From: Akkermansiaceae bacterium UBA1315
GTDB lineage: Bacteria; Verrucomicrobiota; Verrucomicrobiia; Verrucomicrobiales; Akkermansiaceae
NCBI GenBank assembly: GCA_002307065.1
Contig: DBTN01000035.1
Coordinates: 59,425 to 101,425, forward strand
Direction: 5' to 3'
Length of the DNA stretch: 42,001 bases
A program made the position numbers and the translations under genes. Positions 7,128 through 15,602 of the stretch are shown here, piece by piece; position 1 is the first letter of the stretch, and every line of letters begins with the position of its first letter. The notes under the pieces are model-generated. The model had not been told where the DNA came from, made no database searches, and saw only the letters and a program-made list of their open reading frames with translations.

Positions 7128-7916
7128 ATGTCCGATAAACTCGCCGAAATCATGGCCACGAAGCAACTGGAAGTGGCCGCTCTCTTGCCACGGGCCGATA
7201 AAATTCGTGCCGCCGCTTTGTTGCGCAACGACTTCCGTGGATTTCGCGCAGCTTTGGACCGGGGTCCGGGGAAATTGGGGGTGATTGCGGAAGTGAAAAA
7301 AGCGTCGCCTTCAGTGGGATTGATCGATCCGAATTTCGACCCGGTGCGTCAGGCGAGACGCTATATGGACGGTGGTGCGTCGTGTTTGTCGATTTTGACG
7401 GACGAGAAATATTTTCAGGGTTCTCTGAGCTATCTGGCGAAAATTTCGGAGTTTTCGGAGATTCCGTTGCTGCGGAAAGATTTTATGGTTCATCCGGTCC
7501 AGATTCACGAGGCGGTGATCGCTGGCGCGGATGCGATTTTATTGATCGTGGCGGCGCTGGATGATGAAACCTTGCGGCGGCTGTATGATGAGGCGAAGGA
7601 ATTCCAGTTGGACGTCCTGGTGGAAGTTCACAATCTTCCGGAAATGGACCGGGCGTTGGATTTGGGCGCGGATTTGATCGGGATTAACAACCGGAATTTG
7701 AAAACCTTTGAGATCGATTTGGCGACGACCGAACAGCTTGCGGAGGAGGTGCCCGATGAGGTGTTGCTGGTTTCCGAGAGTGGAATCAAAACGCCGGGCG
7801 AAGCTCGTCGCGCGTTAGTCGCGGGAGCGAACGCGGTGTTGATCGGTGAATCGCTGATGCGTGCGCACGATCCTTCGCGGGAGATCGAGGCGTATTTGGC
7901 GATCGAGGACGAGTGA
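7128..7916 (+). CDS. trpC: Indole-3-glycerol phosphate synthase
   Basis: Closes the indole ring from CdRP in tryptophan biosynthesis. It is a cytosolic TIM barrel of 262 residues. Diagnostic motifs: AEVKKASPSVG with the catalytic lysine, LRKDFMVHPVQI with the second lysine, LVEVHNLPEM with the glutamate, GINNRNLKTF, SESGIKTP and the phosphate-binding VLIGESLMR. ATG 7128 is chosen because the longer frame at 7083 adds an unconserved leader. It stands alone here, without other trp genes, and its stop is 6 nt from a convergent lipoprotein gene. No attenuator-like leader peptide rich in Trp is visible upstream. Confidence 0.95.
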   Translation: MSDKLAEIMATKQLEVAALLPRADKIRAAALLRNDFRGFRAALDRGPGKLGVIAEVKKASPSVGLIDPNFDPVRQARRYMDGGASCLSILTDEKYFQGSLSYLAKISEFSEIPLLRKDFMVHPVQIHEAVIAGADAILLIVAALDDETLRRLYDEAKEFQLDVLVEVHNLPEMDRALDLGADLIGINNRNLKTFEIDLATTEQLAEEVPDEVLLVSESGIKTPGEARRALVAGANAVLIGESLMRAHDPSREIEAYLAIEDE

Positions 7917-7922
7917 GGTTCG

Positions 7923-8666
7923 TCAGTGCTTGAGGGTGGTGCCGACGAGTTCGTGGGTTTCTCTGAAAAGCAGTTTTTCGTTGGCGTAGCGGACTTTTTC
8001 TTCGCGGATGATGCCGACCCCGGGGCTGAACCAGATGGTCCGACGGAGTTCGACCGGTCCATCTGATCCGGTCATGAGCATGCGGATGGAGTTAAATTTT
8101 CCGGCGGGGACGGTGATGTCCTCGCGGGCGACGACTTGCGTTTTTCGTTTCCGGAATTGGCTTTTGTCGTGGATTTCCGGGATGACTGAGCCGGCCTTCA
8201 TCTCGGAGGAGACAAAGAGAATCGGCGGATCGAGCCAGACCGGTTTGGTGGTTTTCGCGCCGATGGTGAGGGAGCCTCGGAGGAGGATGCGGTCATGGTG
8301 GATTTCGACAAATTCCCGCTCTTTGGGGGAACCGGGGGATACGACTTCGAAACATTCGGATTCCGGAAGGCCTTCGGCGACGACGACTTTTCCAAGATAT
8401 TTGCGGATTCTTTCCTGATGGGTGTCGACCGCCGGGGCATCGGGCCCCATCACCCCGGCTTGGATTTCGATGTGGACGTCGTAGTGCCAAGAATCGCCGG
8501 GATGGACGGGTAAGATGGGAGCGTCCGGAGCGACTTCCGTGGCGGATGAAATGGAGGTTTCCGCAGGGATGTCAGGATTTTTTTCCGACCGGTTGCAATG
8601 GGTGAGGGCGAAGGTCGCGGTGGCGAGCAAGGCGAGGACGGGTGGGGGGAGCGGCTGGTTTTTCAT
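7923..8666 (-). CDS. Predicted lipoprotein, 247 aa
   Basis: Hypothetical exported lipoprotein. The N-terminal hydrophobic segment ends in LTHC, a plausible lipobox, so the mature protein would begin at about Cys24. The rest is soluble, beta-rich and ends with FSPGVGIIREEK, a pattern seen in envelope proteins of the DUF3108-like kind; I treat that as resemblance only. Its start overlaps the stop of the upstream TPM-domain gene (TGATG), showing translational coupling in a three-gene set that begins after hisD. Likely anchored in the envelope; substrate unknown. Confidence 0.75.
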   Translation of the reverse strand: MKNQPLPPPVLALLATATFALTHCNRSEKNPDIPAETSISSATEVAPDAPILPVHPGDSWHYDVHIEIQAGVMGPDAPAVDTHQERIRKYLGKVVVAEGLPESECFEVVSPGSPKEREFVEIHHDRILLRGSLTIGAKTTKPVWLDPPILFVSSEMKAGSVIPEIHDKSQFRKRKTQVVAREDITVPAGKFNSIRMLMTGSDGPVELRRTIWFSPGVGIIREEKVRYANEKLLFRETHELVGTTLKH

Positions 8667-9436
8667 CAGGAATTTTGGCTGGGCGGAGAGGAGCGACCGA
8701 TTTTAGCGATGATGTAATTTCCTCCGGCGTAGGGGGCTCCCAGGCGGGGTTGCCAACTGCGGTTGGGGAAAAATTGGGGTTTTTGTTTCCGGTAAATATA
8801 AAAAAGGTAGCTGATTCCCAAGGCAAGGGAAACGGCGATTCCAGCGGCGCCGATGATCAGGAACTTTTTCTTCCGTTCGCGAGCATTGTGGAGTTCGAGG
8901 AGCCGGTTTTGCTCGGCTCGTGCTTTTTCGCTGCGTTCGATCGCGCTTCCGAGCCAAAACCGCAAGAGGTCGGCGGCCTCGGTGGCGGCGACGCGAACCT
9001 GGTTGACCTCGATCGGCTCAGCAGCGGCGCGGCGTTTGGCATCTTCGACCGCTTTTTTTACGGCGGCGGGATTCATCATCTTGAAAAGCGCTCCGCCAGG
9101 GAAAATCCAAGGGGCTCCTTCACGCCCGGGAACGTGGAGGATGACGCAGTGGGCGATTGAGTCAGACCAAGCGCTGGCGAAACGTTGGGCGATGATTTCC
9201 GGCGGTGCTTTGTCGAAGTTGGAGTCGACGATGATCATCACGTCGATGCCCTCTTTTTGGTGAATTTGGGTGAGATTTTCGCTCAGCTCCTTGGTGACCT
9301 CCGGGGGAAAAAGCCCGGCGGGGTCGAAGACCGGGGAGACGGGACGCGGCCCGAATTCAAATTCGGTCATCGGCTGGGCCCACGCGTGGAGGGCGAGAAA
9401 AAGAAAACACAGCAATGGGGGGATGCGGCGAATCAT
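8666..9436 (-). CDS. TPM-domain membrane-anchored protein
   Basis: Exported protein of 256 residues. It has a signal peptide (RIPPLLCFLFLALHAWA), then a TPM domain (about residues 38-150: VFDPAGLFPPEV, DVMIIVDSNFD), a coiled region rich in Glu/Arg, one TM segment around 190-208 (FLIIGAAGIAVSLALGISYL) and a short cytoplasmic tail. TPM domains occur in photosystem assembly and YgcG-type proteins and often act in membrane-protein upkeep; no exact function is claimed. It is coupled to the lipoprotein gene downstream and lies 7 nt after the zinc-ribbon gene upstream. Confidence 0.8.
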   Translation of the reverse strand: MIRRIPPLLCFLFLALHAWAQPMTEFEFGPRPVSPVFDPAGLFPPEVTKELSENLTQIHQKEGIDVMIIVDSNFDKAPPEIIAQRFASAWSDSIAHCVILHVPGREGAPWIFPGGALFKMMNPAAVKKAVEDAKRRAAAEPIEVNQVRVAATEAADLLRFWLGSAIERSEKARAEQNRLLELHNARERKKKFLIIGAAGIAVSLALGISYLFYIYRKQKPQFFPNRSWQPRLGAPYAGGNYIIAKIGRSSPPSQNS

Positions 9437-9443
9437 GGGGAGT

Positions 9444-10052
9444 TTATCTTTTGCTCGAAGAGTGACGCCGACGAGCTTTGGTCAAAAGATCGCGGGTGAG
9501 GGTGAAAAAGGCGACGACGGCATCGCCTCTTTTATTGGCCAGCCAGAAACGTTTCATGTGGAGCAGCGCATGTTGCCACTCGTCATGGGCGAGCCAGCTT
9601 TCGGCGGCGTAGCCGGGGGTGACCGTCACTTTTCCATCTGCCGCGTTGAAGATCAGGAGGATGGTCCACGCGCGTTGGGTCTCGGTTTCGTCGGGAGAAA
9701 GGGGACTGGCGTTGACCATCCAGAACCCGAATAGATTCAAGTTTGTCTCTCGCGGGAGGCTGACCGAGTAAATTTTCCAGTGAAACTGGGGAAAGCGGCG
9801 CTGGGTTTTTTCCTGCGCAGCGGCGATTTTTTTGAGATCGGCAGGACTCCAGAGATTCGCAAAATCCGCGATCGGAACCAGCGGCGGCGGGGTGCCCGGG
9901 AACATTTTCACCGTGTCGCTACCGGTGAACCGGCAGTTCGGGCAGCGTGCGGGATTTTCGCTGAGGCGGGTTTGGCAGTTGGGGCAGGTGGCGACGTTGC
10001 TGTAACGCCGAGGTGTGGAGACCCGGCGGGATTTGACTTCGGGGGGCGTCAT
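9444..10052 (-). CDS. Zinc-ribbon protein with TPM-like domain
   Basis: Protein of 202 residues without a signal peptide. An N-terminal zinc ribbon (CPNC at about 23-26 and CPNC at 37-40) is followed by a domain whose order resembles TPM domains (IYSVSLPRETNLNLFGFW, AWTILLIFNAADGKVTVTPGY). The C-terminus is very basic (KARRRHSSSKR), which may contact nucleic acid or membrane surface. Its ATG overlaps the hisD stop (ATGA), and the next gene encodes an exported TPM protein, so the two TPM-like products may act together on either side of the membrane. That pairing is inference. Confidence 0.75.
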   Translation of the reverse strand: MTPPEVKSRRVSTPRRYSNVATCPNCQTRLSENPARCPNCRFTGSDTVKMFPGTPPPLVPIADFANLWSPADLKKIAAAQEKTQRRFPQFHWKIYSVSLPRETNLNLFGFWMVNASPLSPDETETQRAWTILLIFNAADGKVTVTPGYAAESWLAHDEWQHALLHMKRFWLANKRGDAVVAFFTLTRDLLTKARRRHSSSKR

Positions 10053-11338
10053 TTTTCGAGGCGGATGGCGGTCGATCTGCCATGGGCGTCGAGTCCTTCG
10101 ATGCGTGCGAATTCTTCGATGACGGGCAGGGATTTTGCGACCGATTTTTTATCAAGTCGGACGATGCTGGTGCGACGTTGAAACTGATCGGCACGGAGTC
10201 CGGAAAAGGATCGGCCGCCTCCGCCGGTTGGCAGGGTGTGGCTGGGTCCGGCGAGGAAATCGCCGACGGCGACCGGTGAATCATTGCCGAGGTAGATCGC
10301 TCCGGCGGTGCGGATTTGCGGCAGCCAGTGATCTTCGTCGGCGGTGATGAGAGAAACGTGCTCGGGGGCGAAGGCGTTGGAGATGGCGACTCCGTCTGCG
10401 AACGATTTGACGTGGAGGAGGAAGGTTCCCTGTTTGAGGACTTCGCGGATGATTTTTGGGCGGGAAAGGGTGGGGAGCTGACGTTCGATCGCTTTGACGA
10501 CCTTTCCGAGCAGGGCTTTGGAATCGGTGACAAATCCGACCACGCTGTCGCCGCCGTGTTCGGCTTGTGCGAGGAGATCGGCGGCGATGTATTCGGGATG
10601 ACCGGTTTTGTCAGAAAGGATGAGGATTTCCGATGGGCCGGGCAGCAGATCGATCGAGACCGCGCCGATGAGTTGGCGTTTCGCTTCGACGACAAACCGG
10701 TTTCCAGGGCCGAAGATGCGATCGACCGGCCGGATGGATTTGGTTCCGAGGGCGAGGGCGGCGATCGCTTGGGCGCCACCGACTTTGATTGCTTCGGTGA
10801 CCCCTGCGGCTTGGAGGGCGTATAAGAGAGCCGGATTCACCGTGCCGTCTGGTCCACAGGGAGTCGCGGCGAGGATTTCAGGAACCCCGGCCGCTTGGGC
10901 GAATCCGGCGGTCATCAGAGCGGTGGAAACGAGTGGAGCTTTGCCACCCGGGACGTAAACGCCGACGCGATCAAACGGGGAGAAGCGCTCACCGACGGTC
11001 GCGCCTTCCGCGTTTTTGGCCGACCAGTCTTTGCGCAAGCTGCGTTTGGCAAAGGCATGGATATTCGTCAGCGTCCGGGCGACAGCGGTTTGGGTGGCGG
11101 GGGTGACGGCTTTTTCCGCAGCGGCAAATTCGGCTTTGCTGACAAAAAGATTTTTCGCGGAAAGCTCGGCACCGTCGAAACGTTTGGTCAGGGAAAAAAG
11201 AGCGGCGTCTCCTTTGTCAGCGACTTCGGCGATAATTTCGGCGACCAAATCACGCACTCCATGCTCCGGTAATGCGCGCCGGTTCAACCGGCGGACGAAC
11301 GAAGCATAGGCGGAATCGGTGTGGCTGAGAATTTTCAT
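10049..11338 (-). CDS. hisD: Histidinol dehydrogenase
   Basis: Catalyses the last two oxidations of histidine synthesis (histidinol to histidine, NAD+ and Zn dependent). 429 residues, normal length. Hallmarks: VGVYVPGGKAPLVSTALM, the KVGGAQAIAALALGT segment, DRIFGPGN, the catalytic Glu-His pair in AFAPEHVSL, and the zinc-site GPSHTLPTGG. It is the first gene of a minus-strand run of four overlapping or tightly spaced genes (hisD, zinc ribbon/TPM, TPM, lipoprotein). The other his genes are not in the window. Coding is rich in ACCGGT, marking it as native. Confidence 0.96.
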   Translation of the reverse strand: MKILSHTDSAYASFVRRLNRRALPEHGVRDLVAEIIAEVADKGDAALFSLTKRFDGAELSAKNLFVSKAEFAAAEKAVTPATQTAVARTLTNIHAFAKRSLRKDWSAKNAEGATVGERFSPFDRVGVYVPGGKAPLVSTALMTAGFAQAAGVPEILAATPCGPDGTVNPALLYALQAAGVTEAIKVGGAQAIAALALGTKSIRPVDRIFGPGNRFVVEAKRQLIGAVSIDLLPGPSEILILSDKTGHPEYIAADLLAQAEHGGDSVVGFVTDSKALLGKVVKAIERQLPTLSRPKIIREVLKQGTFLLHVKSFADGVAISNAFAPEHVSLITADEDHWLPQIRTAGAIYLGNDSPVAVGDFLAGPSHTLPTGGGGRSFSGLRADQFQRRTSIVRLDKKSVAKSLPVIEEFARIEGLDAHGRSTAIRLEK

Positions 11339-11601
11339 GCGGGGTGGAGGAACAGATCATGCAGAGGAAATCTCGATCCGCCAAGCCAGATCGTCGCGGT
11401 TTTCGTGAGTGTCTCCGGTTACGAGAAAGGTCTGGTTAGAGATATGTTAATAGGGGGATTAAGATATGTTTTGGGTCGCAGATGGATTTCCGAATGAGGG
11501 GGGATAAACCTTGATTTTGCGCAGAAAATGGCGGTTCGGGTGTCGCGAAAATAGCCGGAAGCATCGCTGGACGGGTGACTGATCAATGATAGTATTTTTG
11601 C

Positions 11602-12453
11602 ATGACCTTCCGCGTTCGCTGCGAGCTCGATTACATTCTTAACAATCCTTCCACGTTCTTGTTCGCGCTGAAATGCGTCGAGACCGGTGGTCAAAAAATT
11701 CACAATGAATCCATGGTCACCACGCCGGGTCTGAACTCGGAGGACTTTACCATTGGAGTCGGAATGAACCGGTTTACGCGGTTAAAAACGACGGGGACCG
11801 GGCCGTTGAAGGTTAAGTACGAAGCGGATGTGCAGACATCTTTTGAACTGGCTTCGGTCAGTTCGCTCAACGCGGAAGGCCCGGATCATCTGATTCCAGA
11901 GGCGATTCCATTTTTGTTTCCGAGCCGGTATTGCCAATCCGACCGGTTGCGGCAGCAGGCTCAGGATTTATTCGGCCATCTTCAGACGCCGCACGCGCTC
12001 GCTGCGGGAATCAGCGATTGGATTTATGAACACGTCGGATACGTGAGCGGCGTGTCGAATGAACAATCCTCGGCGGTCGATACGTTGGAGCAGCGTCAGG
12101 GCGTTTGCCGGGATTTTGCGCATCTTGCGATTGCGTTTTGTCGGGCGATGAACGTTCCGGCGCGCTATTTGACGTGTTATTCGCATCAGCTCAATCCGCC
12201 GGACTTCCATGCGGTTTTTGAAGTTTATATCAATGGAATGTGGTATGTTTTCGATGCGACGCGGTTGGCTCCGTTGAACGGTTTGGTCCGGATCGCCACG
12301 GGGCGGGACGCGGCGGACGCGGCGGTTTGCACGATTTTTGGAAATCCCTCGCTTCAGAGCAGCGTGGTTTCCTGTGACTGTCAGGATAGGGATTTTCTTC
12401 CGATCACTCGTGATTCGTTAGCGGCTTGCGATCAGGCGATCGCCCTTCTCTAA
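11602..12453 (+). CDS. Transglutaminase-like cysteine protease-fold protein, 283 aa
   Basis: Cytosolic transglutaminase-superfamily protein. An N-terminal beta domain (about 1-140) precedes the catalytic core. Triad residues are visible: Cys in RQGVCRDFAHL, His in PPDFHAVFEVY, Asp in YVFDATR. The family includes amidases and peptidases as well as true cross-linking enzymes, so the substrate is unknown. It is followed after 10 nt by a second transglutaminase-like gene of different subfamily, a common pairing that suggests a joint peptide-processing role. No signal peptide. Divergent from hisD across a 263-bp gap that should hold both promoters. Confidence 0.87.
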   Translation: MTFRVRCELDYILNNPSTFLFALKCVETGGQKIHNESMVTTPGLNSEDFTIGVGMNRFTRLKTTGTGPLKVKYEADVQTSFELASVSSLNAEGPDHLIPEAIPFLFPSRYCQSDRLRQQAQDLFGHLQTPHALAAGISDWIYEHVGYVSGVSNEQSSAVDTLEQRQGVCRDFAHLAIAFCRAMNVPARYLTCYSHQLNPPDFHAVFEVYINGMWYVFDATRLAPLNGLVRIATGRDAADAAVCTIFGNPSLQSSVVSCDCQDRDFLPITRDSLAACDQAIALL

Positions 12454-12463
12454 TTGGTATGTC

Positions 12464-13381
12464 ATGGAAATTCTGGATTCGGCAAAGGAGACCCGTGAGC
12501 GGCTGCATCTGATTCACGAGACCCGCTACACTTATTCCAAACCGGTCCAGTTCATGCCGCATCGGTTGGTCTTGAGGCCGCGTGAGGGGCACGATGTCCG
12601 TTTGCATGAAATGAGGTTAGAGACCTCGCCCCCTTCGACGATCCGCTGGTATCGCGACATTTTGGACAATTCGATCGCGATCGCGGAATTCGCGGAGGCG
12701 GCGGATGAGTTACTGATTCGGAGCGAATTCGTCATCGGCTTACCCGCTCCGGTGGATGGCAGTCCGCCGCCGATTCCGGTTCCGTATCCATCCCAAGTCG
12801 CGGGTATCGATGAGTTGATCGCAGTGCCGTATCGGCAATTTACGTATCCGCCGGAGGTGGGGCAGTTACGGGATTGGTTTGCAAAAAATTCCGCAACGCT
12901 GACGACGGGCAAGCCGACGCCGATTTTTGATGATTTAGCCGGGCTGATTTATCGAAAGATCCGCTACAATCGGCGTGAGGAACACGGCGTGCAGACACCG
13001 GTTTCGACGTTGAGTTTGGGCAGCGGCTCCTGCCGAGACATGGCGGTGTTGATGATCGAGACGAGCCGTGCGTTGGGATATCCGGCGCGATTTGTCAGTG
13101 GCTATTTGGAAAGCCAGAACTCGAAGGTCGGGCGGGGATCGACGCATGCGTGGACGGAAATTTACCTGCCGGATCATGGCTGGACCGGTTATGATCCGTC
13201 GATCGGCCGACGCGTCGGGCCCGGGCATGTGGCGGTGGGGGTGAGCCATCATCCGCGGGGCGTGATGCCGGTGACTGGTGGCTATTCCAGCCCGGGAGGA
13301 GTGAGCACTTCGTTGCAGATTCAGATTTCGACCAAACGCCTGATGCAGGGCGAAAGAGTGATTCCGTTTCCAAAAATGTGA
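12464..13381 (+). CDS. Transglutaminase family protein with N-terminal region, 305 aa
   Basis: Second member of the pair. It has the bacterial transglutaminase N-terminal region (LIHETRYTYSKPVQFMPH at about 15-32), followed by the catalytic domain: Cys in GSGSCRDMAVL, His in GSTHAWTEIYL, Asp in GYDPSIGR. The family often sits beside alpha-E proteins and circularly permuted ATP-grasp genes; those partners are absent here and are replaced by the first transglutaminase gene. Likely a cytosolic peptidase or amide-forming enzyme. Confidence 0.88.
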   Translation: MEILDSAKETRERLHLIHETRYTYSKPVQFMPHRLVLRPREGHDVRLHEMRLETSPPSTIRWYRDILDNSIAIAEFAEAADELLIRSEFVIGLPAPVDGSPPPIPVPYPSQVAGIDELIAVPYRQFTYPPEVGQLRDWFAKNSATLTTGKPTPIFDDLAGLIYRKIRYNRREEHGVQTPVSTLSLGSGSCRDMAVLMIETSRALGYPARFVSGYLESQNSKVGRGSTHAWTEIYLPDHGWTGYDPSIGRRVGPGHVAVGVSHHPRGVMPVTGGYSSPGGVSTSLQIQISTKRLMQGERVIPFPKM

Positions 13382-13401
13382 GCCAGGTGGGTGCCTGGCT
13401 C
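13380..13401 (+). terminator. Hairpin at end of transglutaminase pair
   Basis: GAGCCAGG and CCTGGCTC form a perfect 8-bp stem with 6-nt loop, overlapping the stop codon. A weak ATTTT follows. It probably terminates or stabilises the plus-strand transcript. Confidence 0.5.
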
Positions 13402-13475
13402 GAACGATTTTCTGCCCGACGGGAGGTGCTTCCGTCCGCCGAGGATTTTGCCAAAGATCGTTGGGTGTACGTCTC

Positions 13476-14084
13476 TTAGGGATAAAACGGGCGCAGCATC
13501 CAATAGCAGATCGGTCCGGTGATCGCGACATAAAGCCAAACCGGGAAAACCCAGCGGGCGAGGCGGCGGTGAGCGGCAAACCGGTTGGTCCAACCGGCGA
13601 TAAAGGTGAAAAGAATGAACGGCAGGCTGATCCCAGCGAGGGTGATGTGTGTGATCAAAAGCAGCAGGTAAACCGGACGCATTCCCGCAACCGCCGCTTT
13701 TTCGGTGGCATCGACGATGCCATCGAGGTTCACATCGCCATATTTGATTTCGTTGCTGGTGAAATGATAGGCGACGTAGCTAAGAAGGAACAAAATCGAC
13801 AGCGCCATCGCCGCCAAAATGAACTTCTTATGCCATTCGATTTTCCCCTTTTTCACTGCGACCAACGCCCCGATCAGGACCACGGCGGCAACCGCATTCA
13901 CGGCGGCGTGAAAGGGCGGCAGGAACGAAAAGCTGACTCCTTCGGGCAGCGGGATCTTTATTTCGCGCATCAGCGCTACTAAAATGAGGACGGCGGCGGT
14001 GAGAATCCACGCTACGATACCAAGTTGTTTGGAGAGGGCGAGATTCGGCTGACGGGTCAGCCATTGGCGGTGTTCTTCGGTCAT
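13476..14084 (-). CDS. DUF420 multi-TM protein (cytochrome oxidase-associated)
   Basis: Integral membrane protein of 202 residues with about five TM segments. DUF420-type features include conserved histidines near the membrane surface (PPFHAAVNAV, EWHKKFIL, SYVAYHF, LLITHITLA) and the C-terminal HRRLARWVFPVWLYVAITG. Such proteins accompany cytochrome c oxidase/SCO genes and may take part in oxidase assembly. Here it is translationally coupled (4-nt overlap) to a SCO-like gene upstream. An inserted loop (GDVNLDGIVDATEKAAV) resembles a calcium-binding dockerin/EF motif, an unusual addition. Confidence 0.85.
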   Translation of the reverse strand: MTEEHRQWLTRQPNLALSKQLGIVAWILTAAVLILVALMREIKIPLPEGVSFSFLPPFHAAVNAVAAVVLIGALVAVKKGKIEWHKKFILAAMALSILFLLSYVAYHFTSNEIKYGDVNLDGIVDATEKAAVAGMRPVYLLLLITHITLAGISLPFILFTFIAGWTNRFAAHRRLARWVFPVWLYVAITGPICYWMLRPFYP

Positions 14085-14809
14085 TTGATTCCCGGGCTTT
14101 CGTTTTTGTCTAATTCCTCGCGGATGCGGGTGATCATTTCGTTTTTCAGACGCTCGTAAAGTCCTGGATCGAGCTGGCGAGCTTGATCCGAGCGAGCGTC
14201 AGCGATCGGCCATTTGCCAACGACATTAAAATCGCGATCGACGAGAAGGAACCCGAGGTCATGCGCGTAACGGCCATTTGCCTCGATTTCCAGCGGGTCG
14301 GTCCGTTCGTGGACTCCGAAAAATTTCAGTTCGTTCTCCAAATACTGGTGCGTCTCTTTGGCGTTGCCGGCATTGAGGAACCACCAATTTTTCGTTTCGG
14401 CGCTGAGTGCCTCGGCATAATCCGCGAGTTTTTCAGGCGTGTCGGTTTCTGGATCGACCGAGATGCAGGCGATGTGGAAATCCGGATGGTCCTTGAACAG
14501 ATCGTAAATTTCCCGGAGTTCGGCGCCGTTGCGGGCGGCGCAATGCGGGCAAACCGCGAAAAACTCAGCGGCGATCCAAACTTTCCCGCGAAGGTCCGAA
14601 AGTTTGACCTGTTGTTCGTCCTGATTGATGGCGTTGAGGTCCTTTTCGATGGGGAACCACTGGTCCATCTTTCCGCGACCGGTGTTCACGACCGTTTTTA
14701 AATCCGGTTCCGGAAATCCTCGGCGAATCCAGAATGCGGTTGCGACGATGGCCACGCAAATGATTGCGACGGCAGAATAAAAGAGAATGAGAGTCGGGGT
14801 GCGTTTCAT
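14081..14809 (-). CDS. SCO1/SenC-like thioredoxin-fold protein
   Basis: Membrane-anchored thioredoxin-fold protein, 242 residues. It has an N-terminal TM anchor (IICVAIVATAFWIR) and then a SCO/PrrC-like domain. The redox/copper motif reads FAVCPHC, a thioredoxin-like CxxC instead of the usual SCO CxxxC, so a reductase role is as likely as copper delivery. Other family signs are LSDLRGKVWIAAEFF, ACISVDPETDTPEKL and LVDRDFNVVGKW. The neighbouring DUF420 and a second SCO-like gene, both overlapping, point to cytochrome oxidase maturation. Confidence 0.82.
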   Translation of the reverse strand: MKRTPTLILFYSAVAIICVAIVATAFWIRRGFPEPDLKTVVNTGRGKMDQWFPIEKDLNAINQDEQQVKLSDLRGKVWIAAEFFAVCPHCAARNGAELREIYDLFKDHPDFHIACISVDPETDTPEKLADYAEALSAETKNWWFLNAGNAKETHQYLENELKFFGVHERTDPLEIEANGRYAHDLGFLLVDRDFNVVGKWPIADARSDQARQLDPGLYERLKNEMITRIREELDKNESPGIK

Positions 14810-15591
14810 GATTTTTTGACCGGTTCGGCCAGTAGGGCGTCGATCGTTTTGATCAGCAGGGCTTCAAGTTCTTCAACGTTCGACCGGTCGGTGCCGGTCT
14901 TTACACCTTTTGCGTCCCATTTTGCCGCTTGGTCGAAATCAAACGTCGCGACAAAAGGCGGGCCGCCTTGTTTTTGTGGGACCACCGCCCGGCGGATGTG
15001 CCGGTTGCGATCAACGAGGGTGATCGAGGTATCATAGACCCATTTTTGTTGGGCGTCTTGGTGGGGGAAGAGATTCGCGCGGAATTCTTTTTTGACGTAT
15101 TTGTGAAGAACGGTCGGCTCGGTGGTGGCGATCCACCATTGGGGGAGTGTTGCTCCGATTTTTTGGGCGGCGGATTCGAGCGTTGCCTTGGCGGTTTCTG
15201 CGGGGCCGGGATCAAGAACGAGCGAAATGAGCACGCAGTCTGGGTTTTCCGCGTAGTGGCGGGCGAGGCGTTGCATCACTTCGGTCGTGAGCGCGGCGGT
15301 TTCGGGTTGACTGACGCTGATGGTGTGGACGACGGAAATTTTTCCGGAAAGGTCGATCAGGCCGCTTTTGCTGCCATCTTGGCGGAGGACGGGCAGGTCT
15401 TTTTCTCCGGTGAGTCGGCCGCCATCAAAGGCTGGGCGGGAGTCCTTGGCTTTCTCCGCGGTCCATCGATCATAGGCTTTGAGCACAAAAACGCCGCCGA
15501 TGATCATCAGGGCGACGAGAATCCAGGCGGTTCGGCGGAGTTTCCGCGGATCGCGTGGGACGGGTTCGAGGTGGGTGGCTGGGGATCTCAT
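14806..15591 (-). CDS. SCO-like protein lacking the redox cysteines
   Basis: About 261 residues from ATG 15591 (a longer start at 15666 would overlap the neighbouring gene). TM anchor WILVALMIIGGVFVL, then a SCO-like fold: LIDLSGKISVVHTISVSQPE where SCO proteins carry the Cys motif, VLISLVLDPGPAE, and ITLVDRNRHIRRAVVP. The CxxxC pair is missing and the only cysteine near the fold is in NPDCVLIS. It may be a non-catalytic partner of the overlapping SCO-like gene downstream. Same transcript as 14081-14809 and DUF420. Confidence 0.72.
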   Translation of the reverse strand: MRSPATHLEPVPRDPRKLRRTAWILVALMIIGGVFVLKAYDRWTAEKAKDSRPAFDGGRLTGEKDLPVLRQDGSKSGLIDLSGKISVVHTISVSQPETAALTTEVMQRLARHYAENPDCVLISLVLDPGPAETAKATLESAAQKIGATLPQWWIATTEPTVLHKYVKKEFRANLFPHQDAQQKWVYDTSITLVDRNRHIRRAVVPQKQGGPPFVATFDFDQAAKWDAKGVKTGTDRSNVEELEALLIKTIDALLAEPVKKS

Positions 15592-15602
15592 CCGCGGGGA
15601 GC

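Noticed and set aside
11419..11703. Minus-strand 94-codon frame in the hisD/transglutaminase gap
   Set aside because: It overlaps the start of the well-supported transglutaminase gene and has low-complexity, non-conserved character.
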